Shown here: positions 1-10,191 of the stretch, piece by piece
How positions within the stretch are numbered: position 1 is the first letter of the stretch
Layout of the letters: each line of letters opens with the position of its first letter
DNA from: Adenophora triphylla var. japonica
Taxonomy: Eukaryota; Streptophyta; Magnoliopsida; Asterales; Campanulaceae
Assembly (NCBI GenBank): GCA_022495995.1
Contig: JAFEMH010000990.1
Location: 124,001-188,000 of the forward strand
DNA: 64,000 bases
Direction of reading: 5' to 3'
Position numbers and translations under genes: made by a program
Notes under the pieces: generated by a model
Seen by the model: only the letters and a program-made list of their open reading frames with translations
The model's database searches: none
What the model was told of the DNA's origin: nothing

Positions 1-640
1 ACGTATTGTCAAAAAAGAAGAAAAAACCAAAATAATGTCTAGTACTAGTACCATTAATTGAAAAAAGAAATAAACAAAAATTAAAATTAAAAAAAAATTA
101 TACTCTCAAAAAATAACAAAAGAAAACAACTATTTTGCCTCTTTCAAGCTTCAGCCTTTATCTTCTTTTTCTCTTTCTTCTTTAGTTTTCCTGTTTTCTA
201 CATGCCGTCAAGGCGTCAATTGCACATCTATTACAGTCCAATGTTAAGATTTACAAATCTTAGGTTTTTTGGGGTAAGTTCTTTGCTTCCTTTCCGTTGA
301 TATTTTTTTCTCTTTAATTTTCACTTAATCATTTTCATTCATACAAATCTAGAAAATATAGATATAAAAACCCATCTTCTTTTCTCTGTTTCTGCAAGCT
401 TTATTGCAGATAACACAAAGGAGCTAAGAAATTAGGAAAGGGTATCTTGGACCAAATTTAAATAACCTCCGTTTGGAATTCTTCGTTTCCCAAAAAGCTA
501 CAAATTATAGCGGCTCGAAAAATGCCTCCGTTTGCAAAAATTCAGTTCAAAGACGCACCATTGAGACGCTAAATAGAAGAAATGCCGAGTTTTGAATTCC
601 GTTTTAAGCCAAAACGGGTTACCAGACATGGCCTTTGTTC
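1..640. other. AT-rich stretch without a recognisable gene; edge of CACTA homology
   Basis: No coding sequence is recognised. Similarity to the CACTA transposase to the right fades near 640. From about 445 to 633 the sequence has ends that look like an inverted pair (CCAAATTTAAATAACCTCCG at the left, and CCGTTTTAAGCCAAAACGGG near the right). This may be a small DNA element inserted in or next to the transposase; I could not define its target duplication. Confidence 0.35.
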
Positions 641-2159
641 CAAACAATAACTTAGACTTATCTCTCACTTCATGAGTACCATCAAAAGAGCTTTTATCCT
701 TACGAAAAGCATGACTCCTAGGCAAGAAGCGTCGATGACCAATATAACAATACTTACCACCATGATCCAACCATCGTGCTTGAGGTCTCACATTGCAACA
801 AGGGCAAGCATATTAACCTTTAGTGCTCCATCCAGACAACATTGCATATGCAGGAAAGTCTTTTATTGTCCATAATAGTGAAGCTCGTAAAGTAAACAAC
901 TCGTTCCTTGATGCATCATAAGTTGATATACCATCTTCCCACAATTCCTTCAACTCATCAATTAACGGTTGGAGATACACATCTATCTTGTTGCCCGACC
1001 CTTTTGGGCCTTGAGTAAGCACCGACAAGAAGAAATATGGTTGTTTCATGCATAATCAAGATGGAAGATTGTATGGCATAAGCACAACCGGCCAAGTACT
1101 GTGAGATATAGTCATTGTTCTGAAAGGATTAAATCCGTCAGATGCTAATCCCAATCTAACATTCCGAATTTCACTTGAAAATAATGGATAACGTTCATCA
1201 AATCCCTTCCACGCACGAGAGTCTGCAGGATGCCTCAGCACACCATCGTCTATTATTTTCTCGGCATGCCATCTCATGAGTGTCGCAGTCTTAGATGACC
1301 AATACAACCTTTGTAACCTTGGCTTTAAGGGAAAATACCATACTTTCTTCATCGTTACCTACTTGGGAAGTTTATTCTTGCCATTTGTTTTCGCACCTTC
1401 ACCGCTACCCCCTTCTTCTTGTTGCTTATATCTAGAGGCTCCACAAATTTCACATTTAGTAAGTTTTTCAGTTTCATTTCGGAACAACATACAATGATTA
1501 ATGCACGCGTCCCATGTTTTATAACTGAAACTCAAATCTGCAGTCATCTTGTACGCCTCACGATAGGAACTTGGCACTTTTGCTGACTGAGGCAATGCCC
1601 TAATGAATTTTTTTAATAAAGAAGTAAATCCCTTATCGGCCACTCGATAATTAGCCTTCCAGTGCATAAGTTCTACAATAAATGAGAGTACTGTAAACTT
1701 ATCACACCCTTCCCACAAGGCTTGATCAACATCTCTCAAAAGTCTAAGAAACTTTGTGGTGGCTGCATCTGATTGTACAATTTCTTCAATTCCTGACTGG
1801 TTACTATCCGGCATACCCATCCCTTCATGTACAATTCGCCTCATACAATCTTGCACGCCCTATTCAATTTCAATACCATCTTCAGTTATCCTATCATTAT
1901 TATCATTCTTATACGCCGAAATGTACTCTTTCCCGTGCCTAGTCCAATTCTTGTAATCTTTTTGAAATCCCACTTCAATACAATGTGATTTCACGGTTGC
2001 ACGGTCTTTTTGGTAACGATTTGCGCATTTTTTACAAGGACAATATATTTCTTTAACACCAACAGACTTTTTTGAGAATGCAAAATCGAGAAAATTGTCA
2101 ACCCCAGACATATACTCTTTTGAAATCCGATTACCCAAATCAATCCAACTTTTGTCCAT
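638..2159 (-). pseudogene. CACTA (En/Spm) TNP2-like transposase, broken by in-frame stops
   Basis: One reading frame on the minus strand runs from an ATG at 2159 (product begins MDKSWIDLGNR) to about 638. It shows the Transpos_assoc N-terminal domain (cysteine motif CPCKKCANRY), then Transposase_21 blocks including PYNLPS, KIDVYLQPLIDELKELWEDG and GKYCYIGHRRFLP. The frame is interrupted by at least four nonsense codons, at about 1857, 1353, 1053 and 810. The one near 1053 replaces the tryptophan expected in the PYNLPPWLC block of the family. No frameshift is needed to join the pieces, so decay was mainly by point mutation. The C-terminal part is missing or replaced left of 638. The protein would have cut and joined CACTA ends in the nucleus; this copy cannot be functional. 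Confidence 0.85.
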
Positions 2160-2216
2160 ATATGACTTGATATTTTTAACATTAAAATACAACCTATATA
2201 TAAGACCGAGAGACAC

Positions 2217-3640
2217 AAATTAGTTGATTCAAGATACCTAAGTTTTTTTCTCATAAACAATGTGTTGATTCAAGATACCTAAGCTTTTTTCTCAACCTAT
2301 ATATATATAGAAGCAGAGGGAGAACACTCAAACAAGTAGTTTCGTAGGCAACACTCATATATGCAAAGCAGTCATTCATCTCAAATAAGAAGTGCATATT
2401 TAGTCATCAAAGACAGTTATGGTTATTTAGTAGAAGCAATGATATGTGATAAAAAGGGAATGAGAAAACACAAATTTAGACAATGAGTTACAGCTTAAAT
2501 CACCTTTCCTCTCCTTCCGAATAGAATGGTATGGAACACTTTAAGAGTGTCGTCAAGCTTCCTCTTCGACAACTTTACGGCACTCAAACAGACTAAAGCT
2601 TGAAAATACTGACAACTTAATGATCTCTGCAAGCTCCTGAAGAAGGTATACCAAAAGAAAATAATCAACTGCTTGAACTCAGTGCCATATTGAATCGACA
2701 GACAATGTAGAATGAATGATATGCTAGCCAAGGATGACAACAGAACATAATTTCCATGATTTGCAGTAATATGGTTTCTATGCCATTAGCAAACCTCAAT
2801 AAATGCATAGAGAAAGTAAATCAAAAGAGCAAGGTAAGCAATGAAAATGATGCAGTCCAAAGTAAAAGCGAAACTGATGTCAACATTTCCATGTTTTCAA
2901 CAAGCTATTTGACCCCTTTCAGAAACAAATGCTCTGAAGGTTGAAACACATCTTGCATAAGAGGACTGCAAAAGTTCATTAGAATATAGCAACCGCAAGG
3001 TGGGAATATAAAGAGATATCTCAAATAATCACACCCGCACCATGTCAAGTTAGTCCAAGTTTTGCCCGAAGAGTGCCACTAGATCTATATTCAACATCTT
3101 AACCAAAAAAAAAAAAAAACCAATTCTAGATCCCTCCACATACTGCATATTCAACTGAAACCTCATCTCAACCACACTTATTAAAAAAAAATCTAAGACA
3201 TCCACCAGTTCCCTAGTACTTCAGAAAATTAAAAGTGGAATCTAAGAGAATCTGTAAAAAATTTAAGTCTTTCACTATTCTCATCTGCATAAGTTATAAA
3301 CACAATAGAAAAAATCACTTTCTTGTAGCCATGCGCAATTCAATGAAGTGGCTAGAGAGGCGAGCATTTTTCTACACTCCAGTGACTACATAGACCATCA
3401 TTTTTACTAAGTTCCTGAAATTAGCTAACAATGAAACTAACCTTGCTAATGGCGGATCTAGCTTCCTTAGCTTCTAATTTGGTCGTCGTTCTTCACCGTT
3501 TGCCGTCTTCATAGGAGCAAGGTCTTCAACGGAGCCGGAGCTGCGTTCTTTAACGGTCGTCGTCAACACTCGCCGTCAACACTGTCGCCAATCGTCGATT
3601 GCCCTAGGTAAGGTTTTGGGATTTTTTGGGAAATTTGGGA
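2217..3640. other. CACTA internal non-coding / leader region
   Basis: Between the transposase start and the subterminal repeats I see no convincing coding sequence; the small open frames here are AT-rich and match nothing I know. A GC-richer stretch at about 3470-3610 with repeated CGTCGTC/CGTCAACACT words and a GAGAGAGAGA run near 3640 looks like a 5' leader region when read on the minus strand. Confidence 0.45.
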
Positions 3641-3689
3641 GAGAGAGAGATTTGTTTTTGTGCCAAACTGAGAATGGAAAATTCATTTC

Positions 3690-4031
3690 CCGGTATTTAT
3701 TACTATATACGGTGGATATTATACCCCGCCGTAAATATTATGAACTATTTACGGCGGACGCGTCTTAACCGCCGAATATAAGTAACTATTTACGGCGGCT
3801 ACCTATATACCGCCGTATATAACTTAAATCTCATATACGTATACGTCAAATGTACATATATAACGTATTTATGGCAGCTTGAGCCGCCGTATATAACAAA
3901 TATATACGATGGTTGTGTATACCGCCGTATATATTATTTATATACGGCGGACGCGTATCATCCGCCGTATATAACTAATATATACGGCGGACGCGTATCA
4001 CCCGCCGTAAATGAGTGCCGTAAATAACCTA
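3690..4031 (-). repeat. Subterminal repeats of the CACTA element (CCGCCGTATATA type)
   Basis: About ten degenerate copies of ATACGGCGG / CCGCCGTATATA occur in both orientations between about 3705 and 4020. CACTA elements typically carry arrays of 10-20-bp subterminal repeats, bound by the TNPA-type protein, next to each terminus. Position directly inside the terminal inverted repeat fits that role. The repeats contain CG and CNG sites, so they are methylation-prone. Confidence 0.8.
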
Positions 4032-4044
4032 CTTTCTTGTAGTG
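4032..4044 (-). repeat. CACTA terminal inverted repeat (5' end of the element)
   Basis: Read on the minus strand this is CACTACAAGAAAG, the canonical plant CACTA terminus. It marks the promoter-side end, consistent with the minus-strand transposase. The next three bases (AGT, 4045-4047) would be one copy of the 3-bp target duplication. The opposite terminus is not visible in the window. Confidence 0.9.
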
Positions 4045-4047
4045 AGT

Positions 4048-6160
4048 GTAGGTAATGCGAGTTAGATTTACTTATTTTTAGTAAGAAATAATTGTAGAAA
4101 AAGTTATACAGATTATAAGGTTATTTCGGGTGAAAGTATAATAACTCAACATAGACTTGTGGTACTTGATTTTGAATTATGAGTTATTCAAGTAAGAGAA
4201 ACCCACAAGTAGACCAGAGAATCAAGTGGTGGAAGCTGCAAGTGGAGAATTAACAAAGATTTTTGGCTAAGATGACAACTAACAGCATTTGGTCTGTTAA
4301 TATAAAGGATATAGATATATATTCGACTTGTAATAAGATGGATCATACCATAAAGAAGGTGGTAAAAGGGGGAAGTGAAGCAAGTTGTAAAGAGCAAGCG
4401 AGAATGCTAAAATTATTGGGAAAATGTAGAAGTGATGAGAACTATGAGAAGTAAAAGGAGACTAGAATAGAAGCAAAGAAAGTTGTAAGAAATGCAAGAG
4501 CAAGGTGAATCAGGAGCTTTATGCTATATTGAATAAAAAAGGGGAAAATAAAATCTATAAACTTGCCCATATGAGGGATAAGAGGATAAGAGATATTGAA
4601 ATGGTTAAATACTTGAAGGATTTAGATCAAAGAGTAATGATCGGGGATAAGGAGATAAAAGATAGATGGATGTCGTACTTTGATAACTTGTTCAATGGCG
4701 ATCAAGAGTAGGATATTGGAGATTTAAGTATCTCTTTGAGTATGATTAATAGATATTTTATGAGGAGAATTCAAAAAGGTGAAATGGAAATGACAATGAA
4801 GATGATTGGATTGAAGAAAGTTGTAGGGCCGAATGGCATATTGATTGAGGTTTAGAGATGTTTTGAAGAGAGAAGAATAGAATGGTTAATAGCACTATTT
4901 AACATGATATGAAGAAGTAACATAATGCCATTGAAGTGAAGGAAAATTTTTATGATGCTTTTGTATAAGAACAAAGGTGGTGTCCAAAACTGTGTCAACT
5001 ATCGAGGGATCAAACTAATCAATCATACCGTGAAACTTTGAGAACAAGTGATTGAACAAAAGTTAAGAAGAATTGTGCAGATTTCAAATAACCAATTTGG
5101 ATTTATGCCTGAAAGATCGACTATGGAGACAATCTGTCATATGAGACAAACCATGGAAAAATATCGGGATAAAAAGAAAGATTTGCATATAGTTTCCATT
5201 GATTTGGAGAATACGTTTGATAAAGTAACAAGAGAGGTAATCTGGTGGGCTTTATCAAATAAATACGTCAAATATATATATATTGATATTATCAAGGACA
5301 CGCACAATGGAGTTAGTACAAGTGTACAAACTATTGTTTGAAAGACAGAAGAGTTCCCTATTATGATTGAAGTACATCAAGCTTCTACACTTAGTCCCTT
5401 TCTCTTTTCTATGATAATGGACAAATTGACGAGGTCAATCCCAGATAATATATCATGGTGTATGTTTTTAGCAGATGATATTGCGCCGATTAATGAAACT
5501 AAATGAGGTGTTAAAAGTAAGTTAGAATTGCGGTGACAAACTTTGTAATCTCGAGATTTTAGACTGAGCCAAAGCAAAACTAAGTATATGGAGTGTAAGT
5601 TTAGCAGAGATGATCACATTCAATGGGAAGATTGTCCAAGCTTCAGACTTTTTCGCTATCTTGGATCTATTATCCAAGAGGATGAAGAATTGAACGTAGA
5701 TGTGACTCATATGATTAAAGCTGGTTGGTTGAAGTGGAAGAGTACACAAGGTTTTTATGTGATCCGGGTATCCCCATGGATTAAAGGAAAAATTTTATCG
5801 CACAACAATTAGGCCGACACAACTATATGACACTGAGTGTTGAGGCATGAAATAGTGTTACACTCACAAGATGGATGCGGTGGAGATGTGTATGATACGC
5901 TAGATGTGTGGACATATAAGAAAAAATCGATTGGTGAATGAAGTCATTAGGGAGTAAGTATGAGTTGTGCCCATTGAAGATAAAATGAGAGATAATCGTC
6001 TAAGGTGGTTTGATCATGTGAGGCAGAGACCGAGTGATGTACCGATTAGAAGGCATAAAGAGTGAAGAAGTGATAACATGACGATATGTAGGGAAAGACC
6101 CAAGCAAAATTGGATAAAGGGTGATTAAAAATGATACGAGTTTAATTGGACCGGATGAAA
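4048..6160 (+). pseudogene. RTE-clade non-LTR retrotransposon (LINE) reverse transcriptase, decayed
   Basis: Fragments in several frames read in the order expected for a plant RTE polyprotein. First comes a linker (ISGESIITQHRLVVLDFEL near 4120-4180), then YKLAHMRDKRIRDIEMVKYL with RWMSYFDNLFNGD (4550-4705). Reverse transcriptase follows, with NNQFGFMPERSTMETI (about 5090-5135), VSIDLENTFDKVTREVIWWA (5190-5250), the catalytic-loop remnant MFLADDIAPINE (5463-5500) and MECKFS...FRYLGSIIQEDEE (5588-5690). The family's first catalytic motif DLEKAYDKV reads DLENTFDKV here, and stops and frameshifts break every domain. The endonuclease part is missing on the left, where the CACTA element joins. A dead copy. 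Confidence 0.85.
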
Positions 6161-6240
6161 ATATGGCGTTGAAAAGACCGAAACTGAGGACAAAAATTCA
6201 TGTGTCTGTGGGGGCTGACTTTTGTTTCCCCTTATATATA

Positions 6241-6507
6241 CTCCACCCGTCCCATTACAAAAGGCACAAAATCCCAATTATGGTGTCTCATTACAAAAGA
6301 CACAATCTACAAAATGAATGTTTTTAATACTTGTTTATTCACGAGACCCATTTGTCATACTCACATCTTTTATCCACTTACTATTCTCTACCCCACTTTC
6401 TCTATCTTACCTCGCTTTTTATACTCAGAACACTTCACTACAATATACAATTGTCTTAATTTTTGTGCAAAACCCATTTTATACCTTTTGTAATGGGACA
6501 AAGGGAG
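6241..6507. mobile_element. Stowaway-like MITE, 267 bp
   Basis: Terminal inverted repeats CTCCACCCGTCCC and GGGACAAAGGGAG are flanked by TA on both sides (6239-6240, 6508-6509), the Tc1/mariner target. Inner sequence continues as an inverted repeat (CATTACAAAAGG against CCTTTTGTAATG). Non-coding; sits in the 3' untranslated part of the RTE element. Confidence 0.85.
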
Positions 6508-6608
6508 TATATATGTATATTCATTTATTATCACTATTTTTTTCTTCTTCTTTTCTTTTCCTTTTCTAAATTTCATTCATATTTCTTATTTTAATTTGTC
6601 TTTTTTAG

Positions 6609-6880
6609 AAAAAACTCCAGTTTTGTCCATCGTACTTTGGGACGTGTTTCACTTTTACCATTGAACTTTATTTTTTATGTCATTTTAAATTTATTATTTA
6701 GACCTAAATTTATTTCATTTTTACCATCATATTATAAATAGTATTGTCATTTTTAACTCAAATTTGTTATAAAATAACATTATTGTTTGAAGTACGATGG
6801 TAAAAATGAAAAAAAATAAAGTTCGATTATAAAAGTAAAACACATCTCAAAGTACGATGGACAAAAAACGAAGTTTTTCC
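6609..6880. mobile_element. MITE with long inverted repeats, MULE-like
   Basis: The first ~60 bp (GTCCATCGTACTTTGGGAC and following) pair with the last ~60 bp (CTCAAAGTACGATGGAC). Flanks CTTTTTTAG and CTTTTTTAA could be an imperfect 9-bp duplication, the size made by Mutator-type transposases; the A/T-rich flank makes this weak. No coding content. Confidence 0.65.
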
Positions 6881-6928
6881 CTTTTTTAATTTTTTTTTTT
6901 TCACGACGACTCGTACGAGGATTTATAT

Positions 6929-6978
6929 GTTAGCCAACCTCATATTGTTTTGGGACTAAGACTTTGTTGTTGTTGTTA
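6929..6978 (+). repeat. RTE LINE 3' tail ending in TTG repeats
   Basis: The block TAGCCAACCTCATATTG followed by TTTTGGGACTAAGACT and (TTG)4 is the characteristic 3' end of plant RTE elements. It probably belongs to the LINE at 4048-6160, separated from it by the two MITEs. Two more copies occur at 25244 and 63441. Confidence 0.7.
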
Positions 6979-7038
6979 TTCTTGATTAAAAGTAATTTTA
7001 AAATTGTTTTGAACATTATTTTGAGACGGAGTTAAATG

Positions 7039-7569
7039 CAGTGGCAGATGCAGAAAATTAAGGAAGGGGGACCAAGATTCTTTGGAGCAAAGGATTGAAG
7101 ATGGGGGTTCGGGGGCAGCGCCCCCGTTTTTTTTTTTTGTTTTGTTATTTTTTCCACATGCAATACAACTTTAGTGCGACTAAAATAATCTAAGCAGCAA
7201 AGCTTTTTTAATACCTTTTTTTTGTACATAATGCCATAAAATTACCTCTATTGCTGAACCAATCATCTGAATGAGACGATCAAACACACTAGTCATTTTG
7301 GCTTCAAAAGATTTCCAATGGAGATGACATTTATATATTGTAAATGCTGCAACCGTTCAGCCTCTACTACCGGCGGTGACATTTCCGTCGTTCGTCGTTT
7401 CGTCTTGAGTCGCAGATACAATCATTTAATTTTCTCTTTTGCTATTCTAATTCTATTGGCTGAAGGTTTTATTTATCCTATGTACATACAATACGACGTC
7501 GTTAAAAAAAAAAAAAAAAGTCAAGCAGGGCCAGTTGACCCTGCTTGCACCTACACAGGTCCGCCCATG
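7039..7569. mobile_element. Non-autonomous hAT-like element, copy A (531 bp)
   Basis: Ends CAGTGGCAGA and the complement of CATGGGCGGA (imperfect short inverted repeats) are flanked by a perfect 8-bp duplication GTTAAATG (7031-7038 and 7570-7577), the hallmark of hAT transposition. The interior contains a GGGGGCAGCGCCCCC palindrome and two A/T runs and no credible open frame. It is an inverted relative of the element at 34853-35384, to which it aligns over essentially its full length. Confidence 0.9.
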
Positions 7570-8909
7570 GTTAAATGGATGTAAATAGGGAATAAATGGA
7601 TGTAAATAGGGAAGAAAAACCCTAGCTAACTCTTAAAACTAATTGCAAATCGTTTTTTTTTTTCTTTCATTTGTTCGTTACATAATGGGGTTAAAAATTG
7701 AGATTATGGTAGCGTCATTTCCGCGTGCCATCAACCATAAAAAGCCTAAAATCAACGCACATTTTCTCAGCTCCCAAACAGCCAAAGACAGAATGAGTAG
7801 AGTAGCTGTACTAGTCTCCATTTTCAACCGTTGAGGTTTTCCTTCATCAGTTTTGGCGCCAACACTCACCCATCCATCCTCAAATTCTCAAGGAAATCAC
7901 TAAAAATCCGTTGCTGCACTGGTCTCCACAATCCTCAAAACCACCAGCAACTCAAATCTCAATCTCTCTGTTCTTCGCTTCATTCTTGGTAATCACAATT
8001 CCTTGAGGTAAAGTTATTTCTTCCTCTTTACCCTATTCTTTCCCCCTTCAATACCAGTTTGTTTGGCAGAACACTTACCTTCAATCCACCTCGAAAAAGT
8101 GTGAAATTTTTGTGTTTGATAAGTGGTCATCCGACACCAACATCATGGACTTTTGGGTGGATCTATGGTGGGCATGTTCACTCAAGTTGTTTGTGCTCAG
8201 CGGTCCACTTTTGACAGAGAATTTAACTAGAGTAAAACTTTTTCTTTATGGTAAATTGTGGGTGGGGATGGGGAGGCTTAGGCTTGTCAACTCTAAGCAC
8301 CTTATTTTGTGATAGAGGGCAGGATAGTTTGTGTGTATGAGAGAGGAAAACTATTTGACATATGGATTACATAATAATTATCATCCGTGTCATAAAACGA
8401 AAGAAGCCATGTCAATATGACATGTATATTCATGTTTGTTGTCCCTGTCTCCTAAATTGTTATGTTGATCATCACAAAGTAAGGATAAATGGTTGTGTAA
8501 ACAACTGACAACCTAGTGCTACAAGAGCTCTCACTATGCGTGGGGTCCAGGAAAGGGCATGTGTTGGCCTAACATGAAATTTCAAATTGTATTTTGAACT
8601 ATTGACTGAGAGCTCCAAATGAATTTCCAATTAGAAGGGATCTTGTTTTGTTTTTGTTTTATTTTCCTTTGTTCTATCTCTAACAGAGAGTATATGGATC
8701 ATTCATGCAATTTTTTTCGTTTCTTTAATGAATTGGTGATAGTTTTAATTTTTTTTTTTTTTTTTTTTTTTTTATATATCTTGCTGGGTTTGTTTAATTC
8801 TGAGGCCTTTGATGTGCCCTTTATTAACTCTGTTGGTTGTGGAGTCAAAACCACGAAGAGAGGAACTGAAACCGAGAGCAAAGGATGGGCCGAATTGCGC
8901 AGCGGGATA
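7570..8909. other. Intergenic / possible promoter and leader region
   Basis: No coding sequence recognised. Around 7850-8010 the sequence turns into C/T-rich leader-like DNA (CAATCTCTCTGTTCTTCGC) and reaches a possible splice donor TTGAG|GTAAAG at about 8008, so it may be the 5' end of a host transcript whose coding exons lie elsewhere, for example the broken gene at 18 kb. That link is a guess. A T-run of about 22 lies at 8751-8773. Confidence 0.35.
7851..7862. promoter_or_regulatory. E2F-like palindrome TTTTGGCGCCAA
   Basis: TTGGCGCCAA is a perfect palindrome containing the E2F/DP consensus TTTSGCGC. It lies about 40-150 bp upstream of the C/T-rich leader-like sequence. A promoter role is inferred from position only. 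Confidence 0.4.
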
Positions 8910-8917
8910 GAGAAGAC

Positions 8918-9658
8918 CTATGATGCACGGATTCTCTCCCCAGCCAGCGAATTGCGTATCCAACTCGCACCGAATACGGATTCGCTTCGGATTCGTCAGA
9001 TACGCTTCTGGATACGCACAGGGGGCTTTTGACAATTCTCCAAAGTTCAGCTTCGCAATCCGGATACGCGAATCGGGAGCCAGATACGCGAATCGGGAAC
9101 CAGATTCGTATTGTCCTACGTAGCGGCACCGTTTTGGCTTCTGAATGGGAATAAATTATAAATCGAGGGAGAGAGACGCGAGAGACTGAGAGAGACGAAA
9201 AGACGACGTACCACGGCCTCGCAAGTCGCGTCGCGACTGACTCCACCGGACCACCAGTCCACCTCGCTTCGATGCTTCTTCGTCAAGCCCTAGCACCACC
9301 GCCGCTAGCGCGCCCCAGCTTCTTCAGTTTTCGGAGTCGATGTTACTCAGGTTAGTTCTCAGTCAGTCTTCCTTCCTCTTCGCGTCTCTTCTGTGACTCT
9401 GTCTCGTCGCGTCTCTCACTCTCTCTCTCAGTTTTGATTATCACTTTATAACTTTATGTCAATTGTCAAACATCTATTTATATTTTGAATGTTGAATATT
9501 TCTATTTTGGATATTTACATTTGGTCCCTATAGTTTGAATAGTTACACTTTGGTCCTTATAGTTTGAATATTTACACTTTACCCCCACGTATCCGTATCC
9601 GGGATTTTTCAACAATCACGTATCCCCGTATCCGCGAATCCGTATCCGTGCAACCTTG
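8918..9658. mobile_element. hAT-like element with captured gene fragment (741 bp)
   Basis: Ends CTATGATGCACGG and the complement of CAAGGTTGCACGG form imperfect inverted repeats, and an exact 8-bp duplication GAGAAGAC flanks them (8910-8917 and 9659-9666). Just inside each end are many copies of ATACGCGAATC/CGTATCCG words in opposite orientation, the usual subterminal repeat layout of hAT elements. The middle (about 9120-9420) has a different composition: GC-rich, with a TATA-like ATTATAAAT, an ATG, a short transit-peptide-like exon and a splice donor. No transposase is present. Confidence 0.8.
9272..9350 (+). pseudogene. Captured first exon encoding a transit-peptide-like N-terminus
   Basis: From the ATG at 9272 the frame encodes 26 residues (MLLRQALAPPPLARPSFF...) rich in Arg, Ser, Ala and Pro with no acidic residue, as in mitochondrial or plastid presequences. 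It ends at a good splice donor CTCAG|GTTAGT; without splicing a stop follows after one more codon. A TATA-like box lies about 120 bp upstream and a pyrimidine-rich tract follows the donor. No downstream exon of the same gene is found inside the element, so this is probably a fragment picked up from a host gene. The identity of that gene is unknown. Confidence 0.5.
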
Positions 9659-9689
9659 GAGAAGACATGTGCCCGTCATAAGAGCGCGC

Positions 9690-10134
9690 TGTTGGGCCAA
9701 CAAACAGTTTGGCCGTGTAGACGTGTGTGGTGATTTGATTTCCTTTTCCCTAAATGAATCTTCTTGTTGTGCAATTTTTATACACCACGCTGGCTTCTTT
9801 TTGGAAAAATTAGGTTTCCTAATAATAGTAGTAGTACTATTCCAGTGTGGTACAACCAATTGGTTTTAGGTTTAGATTTTGATCATTGTACCCTATATAA
9901 CCAAAGTGTGCTTGAAGGAAAAAATAAGATACATAAGGAAGAAACCCAAGAGAGAGTCAAGAGAGGATAGGGGACTAGTAGAGCCATGGAAACAATCCTG
10001 CAAACCTAGCCATTGACCGAGTTGTGTAAGTTCTTCTAGAGAGGAGAGATATGTGAGATGAGAGTTGTTTACACGGAGAGCGGTCATACTAGTACATGTG
10101 GGGTTCACATGTGCAAAGTTGTAAACAACATCAT
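9690..10134 (+). mobile_element. LTR-like fragment, left part (U3/R), split by the Copia element
   Basis: Starts TGTTGGGCC, has a CTATATAA box near 9892, and continues on the other side of the inserted element (17144-17332), ending CCCCAACA. Together about 634 bp with TG...CA ends, a typical plant Copia LTR size. Flanking 5-mers do not match (CGCGC against ATCTG), so the exact limits, or a simple solo-LTR origin, are unproven. Confidence 0.5.
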
Positions 10135-10191
10135 TGAAATTGTCAATGGCTTAGGAAAGGAGAAAAACAAAACGAGTGTTGTCAATAGTAT

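Larger units (their letters stand above)
1..4044 (-). mobile_element. CACTA transposon (right part; left end outside window or lost)
   Basis: Combines the terminal repeat at 4032-4044, subterminal repeats, leader and TNP2-like pseudogene. The right junction falls inside an RTE LINE open reading frame, so the CACTA element probably inserted into that LINE. The left end cannot be placed, so the start coordinate is only the window edge. Confidence 0.7.

Noticed and set aside
2495..2944. Short open frames inside the CACTA interior
   Set aside because: AT-rich, no similarity to TNPA or other known proteins, no splice support.
6121..6576. Overlapping short frames at the LINE end
   Set aside because: They cover the Stowaway MITE at 6241-6507, which is non-coding.
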